Source: Selenomonadaceae bacterium
GTDB taxonomy: Bacteria > Bacillota > Negativicutes > Selenomonadales > Selenomonadaceae
Assembly (NCBI GenBank): GCA_030523645.1
Contig: JAUNIB010000012.1
Location: 1-57,861 of the forward strand
Direction: 5' to 3'
DNA length: 57,861 nt
The position numbers and the translations under genes were made by a program. Numbering within the stretch: the first letter of the stretch is position 1; each line of letters opens with the position of its first letter. Below, one piece after another: positions 1 through 7,940 of this stretch. The notes below the pieces were generated by a model. It made no database searches. It was given only the letters and a program-made list of their open reading frames with translations, and had not been told where the DNA came from.

Positions 1-394
1 CGGGAATAGGATATTACTTATCCGGCAGCGGGCTTGCTGCGGCAAGCCCCTACAGGCTATACCTTTAGTTAAATGATGAATGCAAGCGAGTTTCTGTCAG
101 ATAGATGTATCGCCTGGTTTTAATAAATTTTATACTTACCCGTAGAACTGGTCTGACGAAAACACGCTCTCGCTCGATTCTCAGCATAGCTGTATAAGAC
201 TCTGATTATCATCAGCTTTTCGCCTGCTTATATACTAACCGTTGGGATATTTTGGAGGGGCAGTGTCATTGGCTTTCTGTCCTAAATATTGTTGTTTTAC
301 CCTATTTTAGTTTCTTTTTACGATATTTAACTAACCGATTTGATGAATTTTAACATTTTTTTGCTAAACCCTTGAAAATACTGCATTTTCAGGC
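1..394. other. Intergenic region upstream of HU
   Basis: No convincing coding sequence was seen on either strand. The stretch contains one small GC-rich hairpin near the left edge and is otherwise AT-rich without strong ORFs. It probably holds the 3' side of a gene outside the window and upstream regulatory DNA of the HU gene. Confidence 0.5.
30..49. repeat. Small GC-rich palindrome (REP-like hairpin)
   Basis: GGGCTTGC and GCAAGCCC pair perfectly around a TGCG tetraloop and are followed by CCTACAGG. There is no T-tract, so it is not a good terminator. A related GTAGGGGC/CTAC motif lies after the metallophosphoesterase gene near 18804. It may be a dispersed palindromic repeat. Confidence 0.45.
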
Positions 395-422
395 TTGACG
401 AATTCGGAAATCCTGTTATAAT
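395..422 (+). promoter_or_regulatory. Sigma-A promoter of the HU gene, extended -10
   Basis: TTGACG (395-400) and TATAAT (417-422) are separated by 16 bp, with TG one base upstream of the -10 (414-415) forming an extended -10 element. The start codon lies about 60 bp downstream. This is close to consensus, as expected for an abundant nucoid protein. Confidence 0.85.
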
Positions 423-431
423 GCGGTTTAG

Positions 432-456
432 AGGGTTTGCAGATGAAAGAAACCCT
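432..456 (+). promoter_or_regulatory. Hairpin in the HU 5' leader
   Basis: AGGGTTT (432-438) pairs with AAACCCT (450-456) across an 11-nt loop, just downstream of the predicted transcription start and about 15 nt before the SD. It could stabilise the mRNA 5' end or modulate translation; no T-tract follows. Confidence 0.5.
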
Positions 457-484
457 GTAATAATGCGTTTTGGGAGGAATTGTA

Positions 485-811
485 ATGAACAAAGTCCAGA
501 TGGTTGCTGCTGTTGCTGAAAAAGCAGGTCTCACCAAGAAAGATGCAGAGAAGGCTATCAACGCTGTAACTGAGGCTGTAAAAGAGGCTCTCGTAAAGGG
601 TGACAAGGTACAGCTGATCGGCTTCGGTACCTATGAAGTTCGTGAGCGCGCTGCTCGTACCGGCCGCAATCCGCAGACTGGTGCAGAGATCAAGATCGCT
701 GCTGCTAAGGTTCCGGCTTTCAAGGCTGGTAAGGCTCTGAAGGATGCTGTTAATCCGGCTCCGGCTCCGAAGGCTCCGGCTAAGGGCAAGAACAAGAAGA
801 AGAAGAAGTAA
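485..811 (+). CDS. hup: HU-family nucleoid DNA-binding protein with Lys/Pro/Ala tail
   Basis: The 108-aa product has the complete HU/IHF fold: an N-terminal helical dimerisation part ([15 protein letters not shown]) and the beta-arm motif GRNPQTG, which inserts into the DNA minor groove. Ordinary HU is about 90 residues. Here 18 extra residues rich in Pro, Ala and Lys end in five lysines, resembling histone H1-like tails known from some bacterial HU proteins. ATG485 is chosen because GGGAGGAATT sits 5-7 bases upstream; an in-frame TTG at 470 overlaps that SD. The gene is monocistronic, between its own promoter and a strong terminator. Confidence 0.95.
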   Translation: MNKVQMVAAVAEKAGLTKKDAEKAINAVTEAVKEALVKGDKVQLIGFGTYEVRERAARTGRNPQTGAEIKIAAAKVPAFKAGKALKDAVNPAPAPKAPAKGKNKKKKK

Positions 812-837
812 TCTTCTCTTTTCCTTACTTATAATAA

Positions 838-869
838 ACAGGGATGGATTTTGTCCATCCCTGTTTTTT
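838..869 (+). terminator. Rho-independent terminator of the HU gene
   Basis: An 11-bp perfect stem (ACAGGGATGGA with TCCATCCCTGT) with a TTTTG loop is followed by five T, about 27 nt after the HU stop codon. Confidence 0.93.
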
Positions 870-876
870 ATGAAAT

Positions 877-919
877 AAGGGCCTGTGAAAAAATGAGCTT
901 TCATTTTTCACAGGCCCTT
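877..919. repeat. Long hairpin with GAAAAATGA core, copy 1
   Basis: A near-perfect stem of about 19 bp: AAGGGCCTGTG then AAAAAATGA, loop GCTT, TCATTTTTC then ACAGGCCCTT. It shares its apical stem with hairpins at 7873, 16939 and 39051, while the basal stem differs. It lies between HU and the convergent CNNM gene but lacks a downstream T-run on the plus strand. Confidence 0.8.
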
Positions 920-932
920 ACTCTATATAGCT

Positions 933-1072
933 GCGAAGAAAAAAGTCTGTAAGAAACCCGTTTATCTGCGTCGGTACTTGGCGACCTGCAAGTAAGCATA
1001 CGAAGCAGGAGTTTAGTACAGCTGCGCAGATTATTGAGGGAGAGTGGGTTTTCGCCAGACTTTTTTCACTGC
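933..1072. other. Multi-helix intergenic element (possible structured RNA or repeat)
   Basis: Several nested pairings are visible. An 11-bp outer stem joins AAAAAAGTCTG (939-949) to CAGACTTTTTT (1056-1066). Next are GAAACCC (953-959) with GGGTTTT (1046-1052), and ATCTGCG (964-970) with CGCAGAT (1025-1031). Inside, CCTGC (985-989) pairs with GCAGG (1005-1009), and GTACT (974-978) could pair with AGTAC (1015-1019). No ORF or SD was found. The outer stem ending in T6 could terminate transcription on either strand. I do not recognise the family. Confidence 0.5.
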
Positions 1073-1103
1073 TTTTTTTACTGTCTTTACTATGGTTTTA
1101 TGG

Positions 1104-2420
1104 TTAGACTTCTTCTACGGGTTCCGGCGGTTCAGTGATGGTCTGAGTGACTCTTATCTTGTCAATCCTTGCTCTGTCCATAGCCATGATCTCAAAGGTG
1201 AAATCGTCCCATTGAGTTTTTTCGCCGACCCGGGGGATATAGCCGAAGAGTGCAGTGACCATGCCGCCCATTGTCTGATAGTGGTCTCTTTCCTCGTCGG
1301 GCAGCTTCTCAATGTCAAAGCGTTCCTTGAAGTCGTCGATGGAGCAGAGGCCCTCCAGCTGCCAGATATGGTCGCCGATTTCCTCCAGCGGATCGCCTTC
1401 TTCGTCCTCTTCTGCTGATTCGGCAGTAATCTCATCAATTATATCCTGATAGGTGATGTAGCCGATAACGCCGCCGAATTCATCGAGGACGATACCCTCA
1501 TGTACGCCGCTTTCTCTGAATTTTTCCACCACTCTGAATGGCTCCATGGAGCGGGGGATGATAAGGGGCTTCTGTACGAGAGCGGCCAAGTCCAGAGGCT
1601 TGCCGTCCAATACAGAGTCCAGAAGGTCTTTGGCGTATATAATGCCGCAGAATTCATCAAGGCTATTTTTTCCAACGATAAAGACATCTTCCTTGCTTTC
1701 TCTGATGAAGGCGAGGTTGTCGTCCATGTCATCGTCCAAATCAAGCCATTCCATTTGGGTACGGGGCTTCATAAGGGAGTAAGCAGTCTGGTCGCCCATG
1801 TGGAAGATGCGCTCCACCATGGTCTGTTCGTTCTTTTCGATAACGCCGTCTTCCGCGCCCTGCTCCAGAAGGTCCTTTACCTCGTCCTCGGTAACAGAGT
1901 CATCAATATGAGGATTGATACCGAAAATTGTCAGCAGGGTATCGGTTATAAGCACGAGAATCGTGCGGAGAGGGGAAAGAATGCGGGTGTAGGACAGGAG
2001 GTTGCTGCTGTGCCGGCAGAGAACCTTCTCCGGATTTTGCAGGGCCAGCTTCATGGGCAGGAAGCTGCTGAAAATCAGATAGACGGCAGTAGCGGCAGCC
2101 AAAGATATAAGCAGTGACAGCTCGCCGGCATAGCCGCCGAGGGGCAGATGCTTTGCCAGCAGGGGAGTAGTATACAGGGTAAGACTGATGCCGATAAGCA
2201 GGGGAAAGAAGGTAAGACCTATCTGAATGCTCTCCAGTATAGGTTCCGGGTTTTCCAGTATGTAGAGTGCCTCCTTGGCCCCTTTGCAGTCTTCGTCCTC
2301 CAGACGCTCCAGAGAGGTCTTGGAGCTGTCCTGCAGGGCTGTTTCCGACAGGGTGAGCATAGCGCTGCACAGCAGGCAGAGCGGAATGATAATGAGCCAT
2401 AAGCCGTCGGGGGTATCCAT
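1104..2420 (-). CDS. CNNM/CorC-type membrane protein with CBS pair (hemolysin-C family)
   Basis: About 438 aa. An N-terminal DUF21/CNNM membrane domain with several hydrophobic helices (residues 1-150) contains the small-residue motif SAMLTLSETAL typical of this family. Two CBS domains follow (around MKPRTQMEWLDL and IIPRSMEPFRVVEKF...GIVLDEFGG), then a CorC_HlyC transporter-associated domain at the C-terminus. Family members are linked to Mg2+/Co2+ efflux or resistance; the exact ion cannot be read here. Start: ATG2432 almost abuts the only SD (AAAGG), so ATG2420 with 12-nt spacing is preferred. It lies just downstream of the ABC operon terminator. Confidence 0.87.
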   Translation of the reverse strand: MDTPDGLWLIIIPLCLLCSAMLTLSETALQDSSKTSLERLEDEDCKGAKEALYILENPEPILESIQIGLTFFPLLIGISLTLYTTPLLAKHLPLGGYAGELSLLISLAAATAVYLIFSSFLPMKLALQNPEKVLCRHSSNLLSYTRILSPLRTILVLITDTLLTIFGINPHIDDSVTEDEVKDLLEQGAEDGVIEKNEQTMVERIFHMGDQTAYSLMKPRTQMEWLDLDDDMDDNLAFIRESKEDVFIVGKNSLDEFCGIIYAKDLLDSVLDGKPLDLAALVQKPLIIPRSMEPFRVVEKFRESGVHEGIVLDEFGGVIGYITYQDIIDEITAESAEEDEEGDPLEEIGDHIWQLEGLCSIDDFKERFDIEKLPDEERDHYQTMGGMVTALFGYIPRVGEKTQWDDFTFEIMAMDRARIDKIRVTQTITEPPEPVEEV

Positions 2421-2447
2421 ATAACTACACATCCTTTTATAAAAGTA

Positions 2448-2468
2448 GGGACAGGCGGAGCCTGTCCC
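2448..2468 (-). terminator. Hairpin terminating the iron-type ABC operon
   Basis: GGGACAGGC and GCCTGTCCC pair perfectly around a 3-nt loop. On the minus strand they are followed by TACTTTTAT. It lies between the ATPase stop and the CNNM start, so some readthrough into CNNM is possible because the T-tract is interrupted. Confidence 0.65.
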
Positions 2469-2483
2469 ATAGGTTTGCTTACA

Positions 2484-3521
2484 TTAGAATACCATGACTT
2501 TATCCATGTCAAGGAATACCTTGTCACCGATTTTCAGAGCGCCCAGCTCGGCACCCTTCTCAATGACCCGGATGATGGTGTCGCCTACCAGAACGCGGTA
2601 GTCAACGGAGTCGCCAAGGTAGAAGAACTCTTCAATAGTACCGGCAATAGCACCGCCGTTTACGCTCATGGTGATATTCTCCGGACGGACGGCAATCTGC
2701 AGTTCGTCCTTGGGAGCGCCATCGTAAGGCACGCTGAAGTTCGTCCCCTTGATGAAGGCACGGTCACCCTTCTGCTCGGCGGGAATAAAGTTTATAAGAC
2801 CGACGAAGTCGGCAACCATCTTGTTGGCCGGACGGGTGTAAATCTCGTAGGGAGTACCTATCTGCTGAACGACACCCATGCTCATTACGACGATACGGTC
2901 GCTCATGGTCATAGCTTCGCTCTGGTCATGGGTTACATAGATGACGGTGATGCCCAGCTTTTTCTGAATGGCGCTGATTTCAAAGCGCATGCTCTCACGA
3001 AGCTTTGCATCGAGGTTACTGAGCGGCTCGTCCAAAAGGAGAAGTCCCGGACGCATTACAAGGGCGCGAGCCAGCGATACACGCTGCTGCTGACCGCCGG
3101 AAAGCTGATTGGGATAACGGTCGCCGTACTCACCGAGGCGAACCATTTCCAGCATTTCCTGAACACGGGCCTGACGCTCTTCCTTGGGAACCTTCTGTAT
3201 CTTCAGAGGATAGCCGACATTCTCCGCGACAGTCATGTGGGGCCATACAGCGTAGCTCTGGAATACCATGCCTACGCCGCGCTTCTCCGGAGGTACGAAG
3301 ATGCCCTGATCACTGCTGCTGACAATTCTGTCGTCAATGATGATGTTGCCTTCGGTAGCCCGCTCAAAGCCGGCAACCATGCGAAGGGTAGTAGTCTTTC
3401 CGCAGCCGGAAGGGCCGAGGAAGCTGATGAATTCGCCTTCCTGAATATCAATGTTGAAATCCCCTACAGCGGTTACATCGCCGAAGCGTTTGTAGAGGTG
3501 CTCAATTCTTACCTGTGCCAA
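2484..3521 (-). CDS. ABC importer ATPase, Fe(III)/polyamine type (FbpC/PotA-like)
   Basis: The 345-aa product has the full nucleotide-binding domain: Walker A GPSGCGKTT, Q-loop VFQSYAVWPHMTV, signature LSGGQQQRVSLARAL, Walker B LLLLDEPLSNLDAK and the switch His in VIYVTHDQSEA. A C-terminal TOBE-type regulatory domain (about residues 240-345) follows. It energises uptake through the permease encoded 17 bp upstream. Residue patterns fit the CUT1/FeT-like importers of ferric iron, spermidine or phosphonates; the two lipoprotein partners favour Fe(III), but the substrate is inferred. Confidence 0.92.
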   Translation of the reverse strand: MAQVRIEHLYKRFGDVTAVGDFNIDIQEGEFISFLGPSGCGKTTTLRMVAGFERATEGNIIIDDRIVSSSDQGIFVPPEKRGVGMVFQSYAVWPHMTVAENVGYPLKIQKVPKEERQARVQEMLEMVRLGEYGDRYPNQLSGGQQQRVSLARALVMRPGLLLLDEPLSNLDAKLRESMRFEISAIQKKLGITVIYVTHDQSEAMTMSDRIVVMSMGVVQQIGTPYEIYTRPANKMVADFVGLINFIPAEQKGDRAFIKGTNFSVPYDGAPKDELQIAVRPENITMSVNGGAIAGTIEEFFYLGDSVDYRVLVGDTIIRVIEKGAELGALKIGDKVFLDMDKVMVF

Positions 3522-3538
3522 TTTCGTTCTCTCCTTTA

Positions 3539-5218
3539 TCAGATGCCGACCTTACCCTTGGTTATCTTGTTCAGAATCAGATTGCCCACTAATACGATAA
3601 GCAGGATGATAACCGACAGAACGGAAGCGTTCTGAGTATCGGCGTAGGTCTGCAGCTCGTAGAGCAATACACCCATCGTCTTGGTATCAGAGCCGTAGAG
3701 GAGGTTACTCATAGTCAGCTCGTAGAAGCTGGGCATGAAGATGAGGAACCAGCCGGCAATGATGCTGGGAGCAACGAGGGGCATGATGACATCCTTGCAG
3801 GTCCGTATCCAGCTGGCACCGCTGTTGAGAGCGGCTTCTTCCAGACTGATGTGAACCTGACTGAGGGATGCGGCAATGGTGCGAACACTCATGGTCATGT
3901 ACTTGACCAGATAGCTGACTACCAGAATCCACATGGAGGAGTAGAGGTTGAGACCATAGTTACCGCTGAAGGTAATAATGAGAGCCAGCGCGATAACAAT
4001 ACTGGGGGTGGAGCCGCCGAGGACTACCAGAAGATCCGGCAGGGAACGGCCGGTTACATTGGTTTTGACTGCTAAATAAGCCACGAAGATAGCAAGGAGG
4101 GTACCGATGCAGGCAGCCACGATGCCGTATACGAAGCTGAGCCAGATGCTTTCCATGTACTGGCTGCTGGTGATAACCGGAATCCAGGCGTCGATACCGA
4201 AGTTGTCCCAGCCGGGAGCCTTGCTCATGCTCTTCAGGAAGCTGGTCATGACGACGCTGCCCAGCGGGAGAATGACGGAAATGAAAGCATAGCCGCCGAC
4301 GAAAAGCTCAGCCAGCCAGGTCCATTTGCCAAGTTCTACGATGTTCGGGCGGGTGGACTTGCCGCTGATGGTGGTGTAATCCTTGCGGCCAAGGAGCCAG
4401 GTCATGCTGAAGAGCAGGGCGTTGGCAATGACCATAAGGCTTACGGCGAGAGCCGTAGCATCACGGATACCTTTATCGTCGCCCATGTATACGAAGGTAA
4501 CGATTCGGGTAGTCATTACTTCGATGTTGCCGGGCATACCGACGATAGCCGGGATACCGAAGCAGGAGCCTGCCGCAATGAAAACCAGCAGACCGCCGGC
4601 GAGAATACTGGGGGCAGTCAGGGGCAGGGTAACATCAATGAGAGTGCGGAGCGGGCTGGCACCGCTGATGCGGGCTGCCTCCTCCAGCGTAGGATCCATC
4701 TTCTCCATAGCGCGGGAGATGGTAATAAATGCAAAGGGTGAGTAAAACAGTGTGAGAACCCAGCCAAGGCCCCACATTGTGTAGATGTCAAAGGGAGCTG
4801 CTTCCAGTCCGAAGCAGAATCGGAAGATATCGTTCAGGTAGCCGACGCTGGGGTTCAGAAGCTGTACCCAGGCAATAGCGCCTACATAGGGGGGAATCAT
4901 ATAGCTTGCCACCAGAACGGTACGATAAAACTTCTTGCCGGGGAGGTCTGTACGACCTACCAGCCAGGCGAGAGGGAAGGTAATGATTACACTGGCCACC
5001 ATTACGCCGAGACTCAGCTTCAGCGTATTCGTCAGGGCGCGCCAGTTAACTTCCTGTCCGTAGACATCACGATAGTTGCTCAAATCCAGCTTGCCGTCTA
5101 CGAAAAGACTGTCATAAATGAGCACTAACATGGGGAAAACAATAAAGTAGAGAAGCAAGAGCACTGAAATGCTAATGACAATGAACTTGCTATCAAATCG
5201 AGGTAAGGACCGTTTCAC
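3539..5218 (-). CDS. Fused ABC permease, Fe(III) type (FbpB/ThiP-like)
   Basis: The 559-aa membrane protein contains two BPD_transp_1 halves in one chain, with about 12 predicted helices. Each half carries an EAA coupling loop (LEEAARISGASPLRTLIDVTLP and LEEAALNSGASWIRTCKDVIMP), whose Gly contacts the ATPase. This duplicated architecture is typical of ferric-iron and thiamine/AEPT importers. It lies between the binding-protein gene (93 bp upstream) and the ATPase gene (17 bp downstream) in one operon. Confidence 0.92.
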   Translation of the reverse strand: MKRSLPRFDSKFIVISISVLLLLYFIVFPMLVLIYDSLFVDGKLDLSNYRDVYGQEVNWRALTNTLKLSLGVMVASVIITFPLAWLVGRTDLPGKKFYRTVLVASYMIPPYVGAIAWVQLLNPSVGYLNDIFRFCFGLEAAPFDIYTMWGLGWVLTLFYSPFAFITISRAMEKMDPTLEEAARISGASPLRTLIDVTLPLTAPSILAGGLLVFIAAGSCFGIPAIVGMPGNIEVMTTRIVTFVYMGDDKGIRDATALAVSLMVIANALLFSMTWLLGRKDYTTISGKSTRPNIVELGKWTWLAELFVGGYAFISVILPLGSVVMTSFLKSMSKAPGWDNFGIDAWIPVITSSQYMESIWLSFVYGIVAACIGTLLAIFVAYLAVKTNVTGRSLPDLLVVLGGSTPSIVIALALIITFSGNYGLNLYSSMWILVVSYLVKYMTMSVRTIAASLSQVHISLEEAALNSGASWIRTCKDVIMPLVAPSIIAGWFLIFMPSFYELTMSNLLYGSDTKTMGVLLYELQTYADTQNASVLSVIILLIVLVGNLILNKITKGKVGI

Positions 5219-5259
5219 GCTCTTACTCCTTCATTCAATAAGCAGGTAAACACAAACCA

Positions 5260-5285
5260 TCAGGGGTCACTGAAGTAACCCCTGA
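5260..5285 (-). promoter_or_regulatory. Intercistronic hairpin after the binding-protein gene
   Basis: TCAGGGGT and ACCCCTGA form an 8-bp stem with a 10-nt loop between the binding-protein stop and the permease start, without a T-tract. Such hairpins commonly protect the abundant binding-protein transcript from 3' decay and lower permease expression. This role is inferred. Confidence 0.6.
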
Positions 5286-5311
5286 CGACCTGTGAATTGA
5301 CGGATTGTTTC

Positions 5312-6364
5312 TTATTTCTTATCCATTACGCGGGTACGGAATTCATTCTTGATTTCAGCTTCCTTGGTGGCCATCTTGTTCCAGTCAACCTTGATGGCGG
5401 TGGGGAGGAGAGTCTCAAGCTTCGGAGCACCGTTCGGGGGAGCAACATCCGGGCGTACAGAGTGCATCCAGCCCTTGGTTACAGCCTGCTGGCCTTCCTT
5501 GGAGAGCCACCAGTCAACAGCAGCCTTGGCGCCTTCCGGGTTCTTGGTGGACTTCATGATGCAGATAGGGGAGCTAATGAGAATGCAGCCTTCCTTCGGG
5601 TATACAACCTTCAGAGGCTCCTTCTTGGTCTCCTGAATCTTCAGGATGTTCTCCTCGAGGATGATGGCGGCCATGTACTCGCCGGTGAGGAGCTTGTTCT
5701 GGATAGCGGAGTTGCCTTCCTCGACCTTCAGACCGTTGGCCTTCAGCTTGTCGAAATACTCCCAGCCGAACTTGTCAGCCAGAGCGCCGGCAGCAACGAA
5801 AGCAGTACCGGAGAGCATGGGGTTCGGCATAGCAATCTTGCCCTGATATTTCGGATTGAGAAGATCGCTCCAGGTGGTCGGGATATCTTCCTTGGCAATC
5901 TTGGACTCATTGGAAGCAATAATCATGTTGCAGATACGGACTGCGGACCATGCACCGTCCTTATCCTTGTCCAGCAGGACATCCTTCATATTGGGGCTTA
6001 CATAGTTCAGGAGCAGGCCCTTCTGCTGGAGGTTCAGATAGTAGCCCGGATCAGCGACCATGAGAACATCGGTGGCAATCTTGTTGGCCTTGATTTCACC
6101 GGCGACCTTGGTCTTGAGCTTCTCGGTGCCGCCCTGGAACCAGTTGACCTTCATCTTCGGGAAGGTTTTCTCAACGCTGGGCTTGCAGACCTTGTCGATG
6201 ATGTCGGGATACATGGAGGTGTAGATCATGATTTCGCCGGAGGGACCCTGTGCCTTAGGAGCCTCAGCCTTCTTCTCTCCACCGCCGCTGCCGCAGCCGG
6301 TGAGCATTGCTGCTGCAGTGAGGGTAACGACTGCAGAGCTCAGCCATTTGGAATTGAGTTTCAT
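5312..6364 (-). CDS. Extracellular substrate-binding lipoprotein, Fe(III) ABC type (copy 1)
   Basis: 350 aa. It has a lipoprotein signal peptide with lipobox LTGC (Cys about 24) and a short Gly/Ser/Lys linker, then a family-1/FbpA-like bilobed binding domain (MIYTSMYPDI, ADPGYYLNLQQKGLL, IPTTWSDLLNPKYQGKIAMPNP). The product is expected to be lipid-anchored at the outer face of the inner membrane. It is a close paralogue of the next upstream gene. It lies 93 bp before the permease gene, so it is probably the main cognate receptor. FbpA-type iron ligands (tandem Tyr) are not evident, so the substrate is open. Confidence 0.9.
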   Translation of the reverse strand: MKLNSKWLSSAVVTLTAAAMLTGCGSGGGEKKAEAPKAQGPSGEIMIYTSMYPDIIDKVCKPSVEKTFPKMKVNWFQGGTEKLKTKVAGEIKANKIATDVLMVADPGYYLNLQQKGLLLNYVSPNMKDVLLDKDKDGAWSAVRICNMIIASNESKIAKEDIPTTWSDLLNPKYQGKIAMPNPMLSGTAFVAAGALADKFGWEYFDKLKANGLKVEEGNSAIQNKLLTGEYMAAIILEENILKIQETKKEPLKVVYPKEGCILISSPICIMKSTKNPEGAKAAVDWWLSKEGQQAVTKGWMHSVRPDVAPPNGAPKLETLLPTAIKVDWNKMATKEAEIKNEFRTRVMDKK

Positions 6365-6479
6365 TGTGATTAATCCTCCCTTGATATATAAGAGTAGAAA
6401 CGGTTTACAGGCACAACGACCTGTAAATCCCTAAAAAAACCAAAAGTTTAACGCATATAATTACTACTTTTACAGGTAC

Positions 6480-6485
6480 ATTATA
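6480..6485 (-). promoter_or_regulatory. Extended -10 upstream of binding-protein copy 1
   Basis: On the minus strand TGTTATAAT gives a consensus -10 with a TG extension, about 115 bp upstream of the start codon. No good -35 lies at 17 bp; a TTGACA at 6518-6523 is too far away. It implies that copy 1 and the transporter can be transcribed independently of copy 2. Confidence 0.45.
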
Positions 6486-6570
6486 ACAATAAATTGGCAA
6501 TATAGGAAGTTTTTTCTTGTCAAAATTGTAATAATTCACACTTTTTTCATAAACACTCTGCGATTTCCAC

Positions 6571-6612
6571 AAAAAAGCAGCAGCCGAATCACAGGATAGC
6601 GGCGGCTGCTGC
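6571..6612 (-). terminator. Rho-independent terminator after binding-protein copy 2
   Basis: A 10-bp stem, GCAGCAGCCG with CGGCTGCTGC, has a 16-nt loop. On the minus strand six T follow. It lies directly after the copy 2 stop codon and separates it transcriptionally from the rest of the transport operon. Confidence 0.88.
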
Positions 6613-6628
6613 AGATTTTATGTGGTTA

Positions 6629-7678
6629 TTACTGCTTGTCCATTACACGGGTACGGAACTCGTTCTTAATCTTGGCTTCTTCGGTAGCCAGCTTCTGCCA
6701 GTTAACCTTGATAGCGGTGGGGAGCAGAGTCTCCATCTTCGGAGCGCCGAAGGGCGGCTCAACATCGCCGCGGACGGAGTGCATCCATCCCTTGGTTACA
6801 GCCTGCTGGCCTTCCTTGGAGAGCCACCAGTCAACGAGAGCCTTTGCACCTTCGGGGTTCTTGGTGCTGCTCATGATGCCGATGGGGCTGGCAATGGAGA
6901 TGATGCCTTCCTTCGGATAGCAGACCTTCAGAGGCTCCTTCTTGGTTTCCTGAATCTTCAGGATGTTCTCCTCGAGAATCATGGCAGCCATGTACTCGCC
7001 GGTGAGGAGCTTGTTCTGAATAGCGGAGTTGCCTTCTTCAACGCGGAGGCCGTTGGCCTTCAGCTTGTCGAAGAACTCCCAGCCGAACTTGTCAGCAATG
7101 GCACCGACAGCAACATAGGCACTGCCGGAGAGCATCGGGTTCGGCATAGCAATCTTGCCCTTGTACTTAGGATTGAGGAGGTCGCTCCAGGTAGTCGGAA
7201 TGTCTTCCTTGGCAATCTTTGCTTCGTTGTAAGCGATAATCATGTTGCTGATGCGGACAGCAGACCATGCGCCGTCAGCGTCCTTATCGGAGATAACATC
7301 CTTCATGTTGGGGCTCTTGTAGTTCATGAGCAGGCCCTTGTCCTTCAGATAGAGGTAGTAGCTGGGGTCTGCGACCATGAGTACATCGGTGCCGATTTTG
7401 TTAGCCTTGATTTCGCCGGCAATCTTGGTCTTGAGCTTCTCGGTGCCGCCCTGGAACCAGTTGGTCTTCATGCCGGGGAGAGCCTTCTGAACATTGGGCT
7501 TGCAGACCTTGTCCAGAATATCGGGATACATGGAAGTGTAAATCATTGCCTCACCGCTGGGGCCCTTGGCCTTCGGTGCTTCGGCCTTTTTCTCTCCGCC
7601 GCCGCCGCAGCCGGTGAGCATTGCAGCCGCAGTGAGAGTTACTACAGCAGTGCTGAGCCATTTAGAATTCAGTTTCAT
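6629..7678 (-). CDS. Extracellular substrate-binding lipoprotein, Fe(III) ABC type (copy 2)
   Basis: 349 aa, with lipobox LTGC followed by GGGGEKK. It is nearly colinear with copy 1 and very similar throughout (for example IPTTWSDLLNPKYKGKIAMPNPM is shared apart from single substitutions), so this is a recent tandem duplication. Differences cluster at positions such as ADPSYYLYLKDKGLLMNYKSP and GIISIASPIGIMSST, which could tune ligand choice. It has its own terminator and a -10-like promoter, so it may supply a second receptor for the same permease under different control. SD GGAGGACA precedes the ATG. Confidence 0.9.
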   Translation of the reverse strand: MKLNSKWLSTAVVTLTAAAMLTGCGGGGEKKAEAPKAKGPSGEAMIYTSMYPDILDKVCKPNVQKALPGMKTNWFQGGTEKLKTKIAGEIKANKIGTDVLMVADPSYYLYLKDKGLLMNYKSPNMKDVISDKDADGAWSAVRISNMIIAYNEAKIAKEDIPTTWSDLLNPKYKGKIAMPNPMLSGSAYVAVGAIADKFGWEFFDKLKANGLRVEEGNSAIQNKLLTGEYMAAMILEENILKIQETKKEPLKVCYPKEGIISIASPIGIMSSTKNPEGAKALVDWWLSKEGQQAVTKGWMHSVRGDVEPPFGAPKMETLLPTAIKVNWQKLATEEAKIKNEFRTRVMDKQ

Positions 7679-7779
7679 TTCATTGTCCTCCTTAAAATCA
7701 TTAAATGCTTAGAACTTTAAGTCATTGAAATCCAATAGAACAAAAACCGATTGATGAATTTTCTCGTGACAACGCCTGT

Positions 7780-7785
7780 ATTATA
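7780..7785 (-). promoter_or_regulatory. -10 element upstream of binding-protein copy 2
   Basis: TATAAT on the minus strand (GCTATAATACAGG) lies about 100 bp upstream of the ATG. The region at -35 is AT-rich without a consensus hexamer, so activation or UP-like AT-tracts may matter. Confidence 0.45.
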
Positions 7786-7872
7786 GCAAAAACAATCCAA
7801 AAGATAAAGAAAATTTTTGTTAAAATCAAAACTTTTTTGTTGATTTTGTTAACGAAGGAGAGAAACAAAAAG

Positions 7873-7916
7873 AAAGGGACTGCGAAAAATGATTGCTCAT
7901 TTTTCGCAGTCCCTTT
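7873..7916 (-). terminator. Long hairpin with GAAAAATGA core, copy 2; hydA terminator
   Basis: AAAGGGACTGC then GAAAAATGA, loop TTGC, TCATTTTTC then GCAGTCCCTTT: a 20-bp perfect stem. On the minus strand it is followed by CTTTTTG, 24 nt after the hydA stop codon, so it should end the hydCBA transcript. The apical stem is shared with the hairpins at 877, 16939 and 39051. Confidence 0.85.
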
Positions 7917-7940
7917 TGTGTAAGTTCAGATTGTATCGGC

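Noticed and set aside
231..394. Possible gene before HU on either strand
   Set aside because: Short frames overlap the HU promoter or gene and have neither an SD nor coding-like composition.
2475..3635. A 386-codon plus-strand frame over the ABC ATPase gene
   Set aside because: Walker A, signature and Walker B are on the minus strand. The plus frame is a shadow.
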